Positions 34,860 to 42,452 of a stretch of 64,000 nt of DNA are shown piece after piece. Location of the stretch: positions 1,860,001 through 1,924,000 of the forward strand of contig NZ_JAFBCO010000001.1 of NCBI RefSeq assembly GCF_016907775.1, in the 5' to 3' direction. The notes beneath the pieces are model-generated. The model made no database searches and was not told the origin of the DNA. It was given only the letters and a program-made list of their open reading frames with translations. Every line of letters begins with the position of its first letter. Position 1 is the first letter of the stretch. This DNA comes from Pseudoglutamicibacter cumminsii (lineage in GTDB: Bacteria; Actinomycetota; Actinomycetes; Actinomycetales; Micrococcaceae). The translations under genes and the position numbers were made by a program.

Positions 34860-35207
34860 TCACTTTTTTGGCTTCTCTCCGCGGGCTTCGCGGAGCTGGT
34901 TCAAGCGGTCCTTGAGGATCACTTCAAGCTCGTCGAACGAGCGGCGTTCAAGCAGCATATCCCAGTGGGTGCGGACAGGCTTTTCCTTGGTCGGTTCCTC
35001 TTCGCCACCGTCAATCCGCTTAGCCTTCTTGCCGGTCTTGGTGTACCAGACGGTAGGTACTTCGGCTTCGAGGGCGAATACGACGTCCATGCGTTCGCCG
35101 TCTTCGGTCTCGTATGTCACGGTCTGGCGTGCTGCAGGTTCAACGCCTGCTTCGGACTCCATCGACTGAGACCCAAGACGCATACCGCGTAGGCTGCGAT
35201 CGCTCAC
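34860..35207 (-). CDS. rbpA: RNA polymerase-binding protein RbpA
   Basis: A 115-residue protein that binds RNA polymerase and the housekeeping sigma factor and stabilises open complexes. SLRGMRLGSQSMESEAGVE is the conserved N-terminal tail, and PVRTHWDMLLERRSFDELE the basic linker plus sigma-interacting domain. The core domain (VPTVWYTKTGKKA) lacks the cysteines that hold zinc in Streptomyces RbpA; this variant is common in Micrococcales. GTG start with GAGGAG. Confidence 0.95.
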   Translation of the reverse strand: MSDRSLRGMRLGSQSMESEAGVEPAARQTVTYETEDGERMDVVFALEAEVPTVWYTKTGKKAKRIDGGEEEPTKEKPVRTHWDMLLERRSFDELEVILKDRLNQLREARGEKPKK

Positions 35208-35258
35208 ACATTCTCCTCAGTGTTAGCTTGTCGTGATGATTCATTCTCCGGGTTCAAC

Positions 35259-35294
35259 AACGGTGAGTGCGAGATTATTCCCGCACTCACCGTT
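35259..35294 (-). terminator. 13-bp hairpin after the SPFH gene
   Basis: AACGGTGAGTGCG and CGCACTCACCGTT pair perfectly around a 10-base loop, 52 bases downstream of the SPFH gene stop (minus strand) and upstream of rbpA. Confidence 0.8.
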
Positions 35295-35314
35295 ATACCT
35301 GGAAAAGTAATGCC

Positions 35315-35362
35315 TTAGTTCTTCTCGGCGTTAGTTTTTCTCGGCGTTAGTTTTTCTCACCG
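35315..35362. repeat. Three 16-bp tandem repeats over the SPFH stop codon
   Basis: TTAGTTCTTCTCGGCG, TTAGTTTTTCTCGGCG and TTAGTTTTTCTCACCG follow one another. On the minus strand each unit contains GAGAA-AACTAA, so the true gene end GEKN-stop has two copies behind it. Confidence 0.9.
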
Positions 35363-36324
35363 GGCTCGGCAGAGCCATCCGTGTCAGCAGAGTCTGCGCC
35401 GAACGCGCTACCGAAGCTCGCCCCAGTCGCACCGAACGCGTTGCCGAGGCCCTTCATGGCGTCGGTCACGTCGGTCGGGATGAACCACAGCTTGTTGGAC
35501 TCGCCTTCGGCGATCTTAGGCAGCTGCTGCAGGTACTGGTAAGCAAGCAACTTAGGCGACGCATCAGCCGAGTGGACGGCCTCGAAGACGTTGCGGATCG
35601 CTTCAGCTTCACCCTGCGCGCGCAAGACAGCGGCTTTCGCTTCACCTTCAGCCTTGAGGATCTGAGCCTGGCGCTCACCTTCAGCGGTCAGAATCTGGGA
35701 CTGCTTGACACCCTCAGCGGTGAGGATCGCGGCGCGGCGGTCACGTTCAGCGCGCATCTGCTTTTCCATCGAGTCCTGAATCGACATTGGCGGGTCGATC
35801 GCCTTGAGCTCTACGCGGGATACGCGGATGCCCCACTTGCCGGTCGCCTCGTCGAGGACGCCACGGAGCTGGCCGTTGATGCGGTCACGGGAGGTCAGCG
35901 CTTCTTCAAGGTTCATGCCACCCACGACGTTACGCAGGGTAGTGGTGGTCAGCTGCTCAACCGCGCGGATGTAGTTCTCGATCTCATAGGTCGCGTCCTT
36001 CGCGTTGGTCACCTGGTAGTAGACGACCGTGTCGATGTTGACCACGAGGTTGTCTTCGGTGATGACAGGCTGCGGCGGGAAGGTCTGGACCTGTTCACGC
36101 AGGTCGATGACCGGGCCGAGGCGGTCGATGAAAGGAACCACAAGCGTCAGGCCGGCTTTAGCTGTGCGGTGGTAGCGACCGAGGCGCTCAACAATGCGTT
36201 CGCGGGCCTGCGGGATGATGTGGATGGACTTGACGAGGACGATGAGCGCAATGATCACGACCACGAGCGCAACAACGAGCGCCGGGGAGATGAATGGCTC
36301 CGAAGAGGATTCAAACGGTGACAT
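35347..36324 (-). CDS. SPFH/stomatin-like membrane protein (QmcA type)
   Basis: A 325-residue protein with one N-terminal membrane helix (LVVALVVVIIALIVLVKSIHI) followed by an SPFH domain (RERIVERLGRYHRTAKAGLTLVVPFIDRLG) and a long alpha-helical coiled coil with repeated EGE/KQSQILTAEGERQAQILKAEG motifs. Such proteins form ring or cage assemblies that organise membrane domains and chaperone membrane proteases. It lies 3 bases downstream of an NfeD gene, the usual pairing. Confidence 0.9.
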   Translation of the reverse strand: MSPFESSSEPFISPALVVALVVVIIALIVLVKSIHIIPQARERIVERLGRYHRTAKAGLTLVVPFIDRLGPVIDLREQVQTFPPQPVITEDNLVVNIDTVVYYQVTNAKDATYEIENYIRAVEQLTTTTLRNVVGGMNLEEALTSRDRINGQLRGVLDEATGKWGIRVSRVELKAIDPPMSIQDSMEKQMRAERDRRAAILTAEGVKQSQILTAEGERQAQILKAEGEAKAAVLRAQGEAEAIRNVFEAVHSADASPKLLAYQYLQQLPKIAEGESNKLWFIPTDVTDAMKGLGNAFGATGASFGSAFGADSADTDGSAEPGEKN

Positions 36325-36327
36325 GTT

Positions 36328-36789
36328 TTAGCTTTCGTATGTCCGGACAGGGGAGATGTAGGCGGTTGCACCCTGGACACGATCGATGACGACGTGTTCG
36401 CCGGGTGCGATGCCTTGAGCGAGGGTCGTGCGGGCGGTCCAGGTGTCGCCGTGAATGCTGATCAGCCCGGTGTGGTGGGTGACACGCTCTAACACGACGG
36501 CGTGGCTGTTGATGAGGCGGTCAACATTGGAACGCCCGTCTGACGTTCGTTTACGCAACATCCGCATCGCGAACGGACGTAGCGTCAACATGAGGATCAG
36601 CGAAACCGCGCTGAACACGATGAGCTGGAGCCAGAACTCGGCATCTGCCAGCGCAGTGAAGGTCGCGACGAGGGCGCCCCCTGCAAGCATCGCGAACCAT
36701 AAATCGAGCGATAGCATTTCGATGCCCAGCAACAGGAGCATCACGACGAGCCAGAAGGCCCACCCGTTTTCGAGGATCCATTGCATCAT
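36328..36789 (-). CDS. NfeD-like membrane protein
   Basis: A 153-residue protein with three to four membrane helices (AFWLVVMLLLLGIEMLSLDLWF, LVATFTALADAEFWLQLIVF, LILMLTLRPFAMRML) and a C-terminal OB-fold domain (INSHAVVLERVTHHTGLISIHGDTWTAR shortened to its features: a beta barrel beginning after the last helix). Short NfeD proteins work with SPFH partners, here the next gene. First gene of the pair. Confidence 0.88.
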   Translation of the reverse strand: MMQWILENGWAFWLVVMLLLLGIEMLSLDLWFAMLAGGALVATFTALADAEFWLQLIVFSAVSLILMLTLRPFAMRMLRKRTSDGRSNVDRLINSHAVVLERVTHHTGLISIHGDTWTARTTLAQGIAPGEHVVIDRVQGATAYISPVRTYES

Positions 36790-36837
36790 GGCTTTATTTT
36801 GGCATGAGTCGATCTTTTATGGGAGGTTATGCGGGCC

Positions 36838-37791
36838 TTATGCGAGATTTTGCGTAAAGACGCTGACTTGAACGTTGCACGTGACGCTCAGCTGAGCCAG
36901 CTCGGTTTCGTCAGGCGTGAGCTCGATCGATTCTCGTTCAATGCGTTGGGTGATCTCAGCCCGGCTCTGGTGGTGGCCGGCAGGTCCCATGTGCGCTAGC
37001 GCGGCAACCGCATCGTGAGTCAGCTGCATCGAACGTTTGATGGTGTATTCGCCGGACAGCGCGAAGCCGTGGCGGTCGGCTTCCTCAACAAGCTGTTGTT
37101 GCTTGTGTTCGTGAATCTGTAGAAGGCCCGCGAGCTCTCGTACTTCCACGAGGTGTTCGGGTAGGGGAGTCACTACGATCAGAGCGCCCTCGGCCTTGAG
37201 GACTCTGTGAAACTCTGCCCAGTTGCGCGGCGCAAACACGCTGAGGATTGCGTCGGCACAATGCGAAGCCACGGGCCACGCGCGCCACACGTCCCACACG
37301 AGCGACAATGTGCCCTCGACCTGCGCGGCACGCTGGGCGGCCGCCGGCGACATATCGAATCCGAGCCCACGCGCGTATCCTGCAAGCCCGTCCAAAGCGT
37401 GCTTGAGGTAATAGCCCGTGCCGCATCCGGCGTCGAGCACGAGGGGAGAGGCGCATGAATCATTATTCGCGATGGTGTGACCCGCGTGTTCCGCGATGGC
37501 GGTGCGGATGGTTTGTGCGATGGGTTCGTAGTGCCCGGAATCGAGGAACTCGACCCGTGATGCGACCATCTCGCGGGTGTCCGGCGTGAATGAGGTGCCG
37601 CGTCCCGTCAGTAGGTTGATGTGGCCTTGGCGCGCCGCGTCGAATCGGTGGCCCTCAGCGCACGATGCGAAGGTCGGCTTACCGTTTTCCTTGCGGTGAA
37701 CGGTTAGCGGCGCTGAGTCGGTGCCGCATACGGGGCACGTGAGTGGCCAGGGAGCGGTGCTCGCTGCAGTGTTTGTATTATCTATTGTCAT
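36838..37791 (-). CDS. 23S rRNA guanine-N1 methyltransferase (RlmA-like)
   Basis: A 317-residue protein. The N-terminus has an RlmA-type zinc site CPVCGTDSAP ... CAEGHRFD, then HINLL, and a class I methyltransferase domain with LDAGCGTGYYLKHAL and VFAPRNWAEFHRVL. RlmA proteins methylate 23S rRNA G745 or G748 near the exit tunnel; TlrB-type relatives give tylosin resistance. The ATG at 37791 starts the conserved part; a longer frame adds 31 residues with no family likeness. Confidence 0.85.
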   Translation of the reverse strand: MTIDNTNTAASTAPWPLTCPVCGTDSAPLTVHRKENGKPTFASCAEGHRFDAARQGHINLLTGRGTSFTPDTREMVASRVEFLDSGHYEPIAQTIRTAIAEHAGHTIANNDSCASPLVLDAGCGTGYYLKHALDGLAGYARGLGFDMSPAAAQRAAQVEGTLSLVWDVWRAWPVASHCADAILSVFAPRNWAEFHRVLKAEGALIVVTPLPEHLVEVRELAGLLQIHEHKQQQLVEEADRHGFALSGEYTIKRSMQLTHDAVAALAHMGPAGHHQSRAEITQRIERESIELTPDETELAQLSVTCNVQVSVFTQNLA

Positions 37792-37835
37792 CAATTGAAC
37801 CCTTGTGTAAGGGGAGTGGGAGCGATAGAATCGCT

Positions 37836-38459
37836 TTAGAAGTGCAACGCTTCCCGGGCTTCGTCGGCCGTTGGTGAAGCCCACATGTGCGCGTAGTTCT
37901 CATCGGTGCAGATACTGCGGATATGGGCCTTGTCGATGTAGATGATGCCGGCGAGGTGGTCGGTTTCGTGTTGGAAGATGCGGGCTTGCCAGCCTGAGAG
38001 TTCGCGCGTGTGTCGTTCTCCGTCAAGGCCAAGCCAGGTCGCGCGGATATCGGCTGGGCGTTCGACCGCCGCGGTGTAACCGGGCATCGAGAGGCAACCT
38101 TCGTAATGTGTCGCGGTGCGGGTTCCGATTGGCTCATAGGACGGATTGAGTACGACCATGAGTTCGAGCTTTTCGCGCTCGCGCGCTTGAGCGAAACCTT
38201 CTGGGATGTCGCACATGTCCTCAAGGACCGCTAGACGCAAGTTCACGCCAACTTGAGGTGCTGCGACACCAACGCCTGGCGCATCGTGCATTGTGGCAAC
38301 CATGCGGTCGACGAGCTCACGCAACTCAGGTGTATCGTTGCCGTCCCAGTCGTTGCAAAGCTGACGTAAAACTGGATCGCCGACGTGCACGAGTGGCAAT
38401 GGCTGTACGGTCTCGTCGTGTGTTTCGTCGTCGCGTGTTTCATTGAGTTCAGAGGACAT
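37836..38459 (-). CDS. def: Peptide deformylase
   Basis: About 207 residues. The three family motifs are GVGVAAPQVG, EGCLSMPG (metal-binding Cys) and QHETDHLAG (metal-binding His pair and catalytic Glu). It removes the formyl group from nascent proteins. The ATG at 38459 (MSSEL) was chosen because a -10 box GATAAT lies 7 bases upstream, consistent with a leaderless mRNA; in-frame ATGs up to 38492 would lie inside the promoter. Confidence 0.93.
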   Translation of the reverse strand: MSSELNETRDDETHDETVQPLPLVHVGDPVLRQLCNDWDGNDTPELRELVDRMVATMHDAPGVGVAAPQVGVNLRLAVLEDMCDIPEGFAQAREREKLELMVVLNPSYEPIGTRTATHYEGCLSMPGYTAAVERPADIRATWLGLDGERHTRELSGWQARIFQHETDHLAGIIYIDKAHIRSICTDENYAHMWASPTADEAREALHF

Positions 38460-38466
38460 GTGCATC

Positions 38467-38472
38467 ATTATC
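38467..38472 (-). promoter_or_regulatory. -10 box GATAAT for def, leaderless register
   Basis: GATAAT on the minus strand is 7 bases from the ATG at 38459. Confidence 0.55.
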
Positions 38473-38615
38473 GCACTGTGTGTACGCATCATCGGCGCGT
38501 TCTCGGCATCCTATATGAAACGCCGATAATCTACATTATGTCAAGTAGTGCTGAGAGGCGCGCCCCGGCAACGAGATGTTCCCTCATGTGACGCTCCGTG
38601 CGCCCCTCTCCCGCA

Positions 38616-38621
38616 TAGACT
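38616..38621 (+). promoter_or_regulatory. -10 box TAGACT, leaderless register
   Basis: TAGACT is 7 bases before the ATG at 38629 and sits in TAGACTTATGAGTATG, almost identical to the M20 peptidase start region at 10393. Confidence 0.55.
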
Positions 38622-38622
38622 T

Positions 38623-38994
38623 ATGAGTATGCAACGTTTCGTGTGGATCCTGTGGCTCATTGTTGACCTCGCGCTCATGGTTGTCTTTGCAACCACTGGT
38701 CGTAGTTCGCACAACGAGGAACTCAGCGCAGGCGGCATTTTCAAGGTCGCATGGCCGTTCATGGTTGCCGTACTGATCGCATTCGCTGTGACGCGTGGTT
38801 GGGAAACTTACTGGAAAATCTGGCCGCACGGTTTTATCTATTGGGGCCTCGTCGTCATCCTGGGCATTTTGCTACGTGTTATCGCCGGCTCGACCGCGGC
38901 CTTGCCATTCATCCTCGTCACCGCAGGTGTGCTTTTCTTGTTCCTGATTGGCCGGCGCATGATCAGCGGTCTGTTTATGCGCCACCGTGTCTAG
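38623..38994 (+). CDS. DUF3054-like small membrane protein
   Basis: A 123-residue protein with four predicted membrane helices (FVWILWLIVDLALMVVFATTGRSSH, VAWPFMVAVLIAFAVTRG, FIYWGLVVILGILLRVIAG, ALPFILVTAGVLFLFLIG, each contiguous part under 26 residues as read). The opening D-x-x-xx-VF-x-x-x-GR-SSH pattern is that of DUF3054, found across actinobacteria with unknown role. Starts at 38623 or, more likely with a leaderless mRNA, at 38629. Divergent from def. Confidence 0.75.
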   Translation: MSMQRFVWILWLIVDLALMVVFATTGRSSHNEELSAGGIFKVAWPFMVAVLIAFAVTRGWETYWKIWPHGFIYWGLVVILGILLRVIAGSTAALPFILVTAGVLFLFLIGRRMISGLFMRHRV

Positions 38995-39007
38995 TAAGAA
39001 CTGTCTA

Positions 39008-39069
39008 GTAGGGAATGTCGTCTAGCGGGCGAGACCGTCTCGCGCACAACACACCCGCCACTTCCCTAC
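39008..39069. terminator. Nested stem structure after the DUF3054 gene
   Basis: GTAGGGAA (39008-39015) pairs with TTCCCTAC (39062-39069), GCGGG (39025-39029) with CCCGC (39054-39058), and GCGAGAC with GTCTCGC (39029-39043). It probably ends the upstream transcript, although a structured small RNA cannot be excluded. Confidence 0.45.
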
Positions 39070-39122
39070 CGTTTCCCATAATTTACGTGTCTATGCGCCG
39101 CGTTCGTTTTTCGCGCGTAAAG

Positions 39123-39148
39123 TGGCTAACAGGACTTGGCTAACAGGA
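39123..39148. repeat. Direct repeat TGGCTAACAGGA upstream of the RAM-domain gene
   Basis: TGGCTAACAGGA is at 39123-39134 and 39137-39148, a 14-base period, 18 bases before the ATG at 39166. It lies where an operator or start-proximal promoter would be expected. Confidence 0.6.
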
Positions 39149-39165
39149 TTTAGATAAGGATTGTC

Positions 39166-39447
39166 ATGATTACTGCATTCGTCATGATCGACGTTGAAGC
39201 CGATCGCATTCCAGAAACGGCTCAGGAGATTTCTGAGCTCGAGGGCGTATCTGAGGTTTATTCCGTTGCAGGTGGCGACTGGGACCTCATCGCGATCGTC
39301 CGTGTCATGAACCACGAAGACCTCGCCGAGGTTATTCCGAACCATCTCAACAAGGTTCAGGGTGTCGTGTCCACGACCACAAACATCGCCTTCCGTGCTT
39401 TCTCGCAGCACGATCTCGAAGCCGCGTTCTCCCTTGGCCTCGAGTAA
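39166..39447 (+). CDS. Stand-alone Lrp/AsnC effector-binding (RAM) domain protein
   Basis: A 93-residue protein corresponding to the C-terminal domain of Lrp/AsnC regulators (AFVMIDVEADRIPETAQEI, EVYSVAGGDWDLIAIVRV, VVSTTTNIAFRAFS) without any DNA-binding part. Such proteins form rings that bind amino acids and may tune full-length Lrp members. It is convergent with trpD, which is suggestive of an amino-acid link but no more. Confidence 0.85.
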   Translation: MITAFVMIDVEADRIPETAQEISELEGVSEVYSVAGGDWDLIAIVRVMNHEDLAEVIPNHLNKVQGVVSTTTNIAFRAFSQHDLEAAFSLGLE

Positions 39448-39478
39448 ATCGAATAAGCGCTATTCCCATTAACGCGTG

Positions 39479-39516
39479 GAGGCGTGGCTAGCTCCGGAAC
39501 GAGCTAGCCACGCCTC
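39479..39516. terminator. 16-bp hairpin between convergent genes
   Basis: GAGGCGTGGCTAGCTC and GAGCTAGCCACGCCTC pair perfectly around CGGAAC. It lies 32 bases after the RAM-domain gene and 69 before the trpD stop, so it can serve both strands. Confidence 0.85.
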
Positions 39517-39584
39517 ACTGTTTGCTAGGCCATTTGTTCCTAGGTCTTATCCCCTAGGTCTGCCGTTGAGCTTTCCTAAATTGC

Positions 39585-40634
39585 TTAGCTTTCTTGGGTT
39601 GCAGATACCCATGCTTCGAGCACCTTCTGAGCGGCGCCCGAATCGATCGATTCCTCTGCGGCGGAGTACTTCGCTGCAATCCGATCTTTGAAAGAGCCTG
39701 TTGCGTCCTGATCGAAAGCAACCAGTGCGGCAGCTGCGTTGAGCAGAACCGCATCGCGAATAGGGCCCTTCTCCCCCGCCAAGACATCGCGCACCACCTG
39801 AGCATTGTGATCAGCGTCCGCGCCGCGCAAGTCGTCCAGGGTGGCCCGCGGAACACCGATGTCCTGAGCATCAAACATAAAGGTTTCGATGTTGCCGTCA
39901 CGGACTTCCCACACCTTATTAGACGCGGTGGTTGTGAACTCATCGAGGCCATCTTCGCCGCGGAACACGAGCCCCCGCTTACCGCGCTTGGCCAGAACGC
40001 CAGCCATGATCGGCGCCATTGGAGCGATCGCGCAACCAATCACAGACGCGCTCGGGTCCGATGGGTTGGTGAGCGGACCCATGAAGTTAAATGCCGTCGG
40101 CACGCCAAGTTGCGCTCGTGCAGGAGCGGCAAACCGCATCGATGGGTGGAATACCTGAGCGAAGCAAAACGTCAGTCCAGCCTTCTCCAGAACAGATAGG
40201 AGCTTCTCCGGTTCGATGTCGAGCCGGACTCCGAGCGCCCCGATCACGTCAGCTGAGCCCGACGAGCTGGATGCTGCACGGTTACCGTGCTTGACGACGC
40301 GCGCGCCCGCACCAGCGCAAACCAGCGAAGCCATCGTCGAAATATTGACGGTGTTCTGGCGGTCACCGCCGGTGCCGACGATGTCGAGGGTCTCACCCGT
40401 TACATTGAGCGGACGAGCGGCCGCGACCATCGAATCAACGAGGCCTGTGAACTCATCAACCGTTTCACCTTTCGACCTCAATGCGGTCAAGAAGCCTGCA
40501 ACCTGAGCGTCGGTTGCGGAACCTTGCATAATCTCCCGCATCGCCCAGGCGGCCTGACTTGTCGAAATGTCACGACCATCAATAAGGGGTGCGAGGATCT
40601 CGGGCCAGGTGAAAGTTTCATTAGTCATCGTCAC
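39585..40634 (-). CDS. trpD: Anthranilate phosphoribosyltransferase
   Basis: A 349-residue enzyme of tryptophan synthesis that joins anthranilate to PRPP. Motifs: DIVGTGGDRQNTVNIST (PRPP loop), KHGNRAASSSSGSADVIGALG and FMGPLTNPSDPS. The GTG at 40634 is favoured over the ATG two codons later because a -10 box TAATCT lies 6 bases before it, giving a leaderless mRNA. It stands alone, away from other trp genes in this window. Confidence 0.95.
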   Translation of the reverse strand: MTMTNETFTWPEILAPLIDGRDISTSQAAWAMREIMQGSATDAQVAGFLTALRSKGETVDEFTGLVDSMVAAARPLNVTGETLDIVGTGGDRQNTVNISTMASLVCAGAGARVVKHGNRAASSSSGSADVIGALGVRLDIEPEKLLSVLEKAGLTFCFAQVFHPSMRFAAPARAQLGVPTAFNFMGPLTNPSDPSASVIGCAIAPMAPIMAGVLAKRGKRGLVFRGEDGLDEFTTTASNKVWEVRDGNIETFMFDAQDIGVPRATLDDLRGADADHNAQVVRDVLAGEKGPIRDAVLLNAAAALVAFDQDATGSFKDRIAAKYSAAEESIDSGAAQKVLEAWVSATQES

Positions 40635-40660
40635 GTGGCCAGATTACAAGGTCACGTGGC
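40630..40660. repeat. Direct repeats GTCACGTGGC around the trpD promoter
   Basis: GTCACGTGGC occurs at 40630-40639 and 40651-40660, 21 bases (two helical turns) apart, enclosing the trpD -10 box. A related inverted GAACGTGAC follows at 40671. The spacing fits a dimeric regulator. Confidence 0.55.
40641..40646 (-). promoter_or_regulatory. -10 box TAATCT for trpD, leaderless register
   Basis: TAATCT on the minus strand lies 6 bases before the GTG at 40634. Confidence 0.55.
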
Positions 40661-40849
40661 AACAAGCGGTGAACGTGACGACAATCATGTAACTCTTTCC
40701 GGTTAATGGCCACCTAGTGCTTTATAAGACTGACAGCGACATGCCGGAGCCTATGTTGCGAAACCTTCAAAAGCCCGTGAGTAAGCGGTTAAACGGTCAT
40801 GCAAGACATCTGAAGCGGCGTGCCGTTGGGCAAAATCGATCTAAATAGG

Positions 40850-40855
40850 GATAAT
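40850..40855 (+). promoter_or_regulatory. -10 box GATAAT for ctaE-qcrCAB
   Basis: GATAAT is 6 bases before the GTG of ctaE; TTGGGC at 40826-40831 is a possible -35 box at 18-base spacing. Confidence 0.6.
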
Positions 40856-40861
40856 GGATCC

Positions 40862-41512
40862 GTGACCACTGCGACTTCATCACTCAGCAAGCAGGGGCAG
40901 GCCATTCCTCGCCGCCCCAACATGGTGGCCGTCGGAACCATCGTTTGGCTGTCGTCCGAACTGATGTTCTTCGCGGCTCTCTTTGCCATGTATTTCACCC
41001 TCAAGGCCACAAGGCCAGACGTCTGGGCTGCGGATACCCAGCACCTGGCCTTCCCTCTTGCCTTGATTAACTCGACGATCCTCGTGCTTTCGTCGTTCAC
41101 GTGCCAGATTGGTGTGAACAAGGTTGAAGCACACGGTAAGCCTGCGGTTCCGCGGCGTACCGGTGGAATCTTCGAGATCAGCAAGTGGGGGCTGGCGGAA
41201 TGGTTCATCCTGTCGTTCCTGATGGGTGCCATCTTCGTTGCCGTGCAGTCCTTCGAGTACGCCGAACTTGTACAGGCAGGCGTGACGTTCTCGTCGTCGG
41301 CCTTCGGCTCCGCCTTCTTCATCACCACGGGCTTCCACGGCCTTCACGTGATCGGCGGTTTGATTGCCTTCCTGATCGTCATTGGACGTACCTACATGGC
41401 ACGCAACTTCGGTGCCCATGAAGCGTCCTCTGCCATGGTCGTCTCCTACTACTGGCACTTTGTCGACGTAGTGTGGGTGGCCCTGTTCATCATCATCTAC
41501 ATCCTGAAGTAG
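40862..41512 (+). CDS. ctaE: Cytochrome aa3 oxidase subunit III
   Basis: A 216-residue membrane protein with five helices, the actinobacterial form of subunit [40 protein letters not shown] and [21 protein letters not shown] are its recognisable blocks. It joins the proton-pumping terminal oxidase that forms a supercomplex with cytochrome bc1. First gene of ctaE-qcrCAB. GTG start next to a promoter, no ribosome-binding site. Confidence 0.95.
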   Translation: MTTATSSLSKQGQAIPRRPNMVAVGTIVWLSSELMFFAALFAMYFTLKATRPDVWAADTQHLAFPLALINSTILVLSSFTCQIGVNKVEAHGKPAVPRRTGGIFEISKWGLAEWFILSFLMGAIFVAVQSFEYAELVQAGVTFSSSAFGSAFFITTGFHGLHVIGGLIAFLIVIGRTYMARNFGAHEASSAMVVSYYWHFVDVVWVALFIIIYILK

Positions 41513-41570
41513 TACGCGGCGTAGCCCGTCATCACTTCATTGCCCACAAACCCGAATTGAGGATCCGCAC

Positions 41571-42371
41571 GTGAAGGCTTTGTCCCAGCGCCGGCGATCG
41601 CCCCTCGCTCTCCTCGCCTTGCTTGTGCTCGGCTTGGTAGCGACCGGTGGTGTATACACAATTGCCGGTTCCGTAACTTCCGCCAATGCTGACGCCCAGG
41701 CTGTCGCCGAGGGTGACGTAGAAAACGGCGGCAAGCTTTTCTCTGCTAACTGCGCAACCTGCCACGGCGTTAACGCCGAAGGCACCCCTGCTGGCCCAAG
41801 CCTGATTGGTGTAGGTGCAGCATCAGTTGACTTCCAGGTTGGCACCGGCCGTATGCCTATGCAGATGCAGGGCCCACAGGCTCAGATCAAGCCAAAGCAG
41901 TTCTCCGAGCAGCAGACCGCCGACCTCTCGGCTTATGTCGCTTCCCTCGGTGCAGGCCCAGCTATTCCGTCTGACGACGTTCTGGACCACTCCAACCTGA
42001 CTTCAGAAGAGATCGCTGACGGCGGTACGATCTTCCGCGTCAACTGCGCTATGTGCCACAACGCTGGTGCATCCGGTGGTGCTCTGACCCGCGGTAAGTA
42101 CGCACCAACCATTCACGGCGTTTCCGAGAAGCACATCTATGAGGCCATGGTCACTGGTCCTCAGAACATGCCAGTCTTCAACGACACCAACCTCCCGCCT
42201 GAGCAGAAGCGCCAGGTTCTCGGTTACCTCAAGATGCTTGAGAACGAGGGCAACCCAGGCGGCTTCCCACTCGGTGGTTTGGGTCCTGTGGCTGAGGGTC
42301 TGTTCATCTGGACAGGCGGCCTCGCCCTGATCATCTCGTTCACCATCTGGATCACGTCGCGTCGCGCCTAA
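41571..42371 (+). CDS. qcrC: Cytochrome bc1 complex diheme cytochrome c subunit
   Basis: A 266-residue protein with two c-type heme sites, CATCH (near residue 62) and CAMCH (near residue 160), between an N-terminal helix and a C-terminal anchor (GLFIWTGGLALIISFTIWI). In actinobacteria it replaces both cytochrome c1 and soluble cytochrome c, passing electrons from the Rieske protein straight to the CuA site of the oxidase. GTG start. Confidence 0.96.
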   Translation: MKALSQRRRSPLALLALLVLGLVATGGVYTIAGSVTSANADAQAVAEGDVENGGKLFSANCATCHGVNAEGTPAGPSLIGVGAASVDFQVGTGRMPMQMQGPQAQIKPKQFSEQQTADLSAYVASLGAGPAIPSDDVLDHSNLTSEEIADGGTIFRVNCAMCHNAGASGGALTRGKYAPTIHGVSEKHIYEAMVTGPQNMPVFNDTNLPPEQKRQVLGYLKMLENEGNPGGFPLGGLGPVAEGLFIWTGGLALIISFTIWITSRRA

Positions 42372-42452
42372 TGATCCACGTGCTCCCCGGCTCCGGCCGG
42401 GGACGCATACGTCATCTCCACTTGCACATCTAAGAGAAGGTAGTAAGCCACT

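Noticed and set aside
34860-35207. RbpA without zinc-binding cysteines as a novelty
   Set aside because: As far as I know, Cys-free RbpA is common in Micrococcales, so it is a lineage trait.
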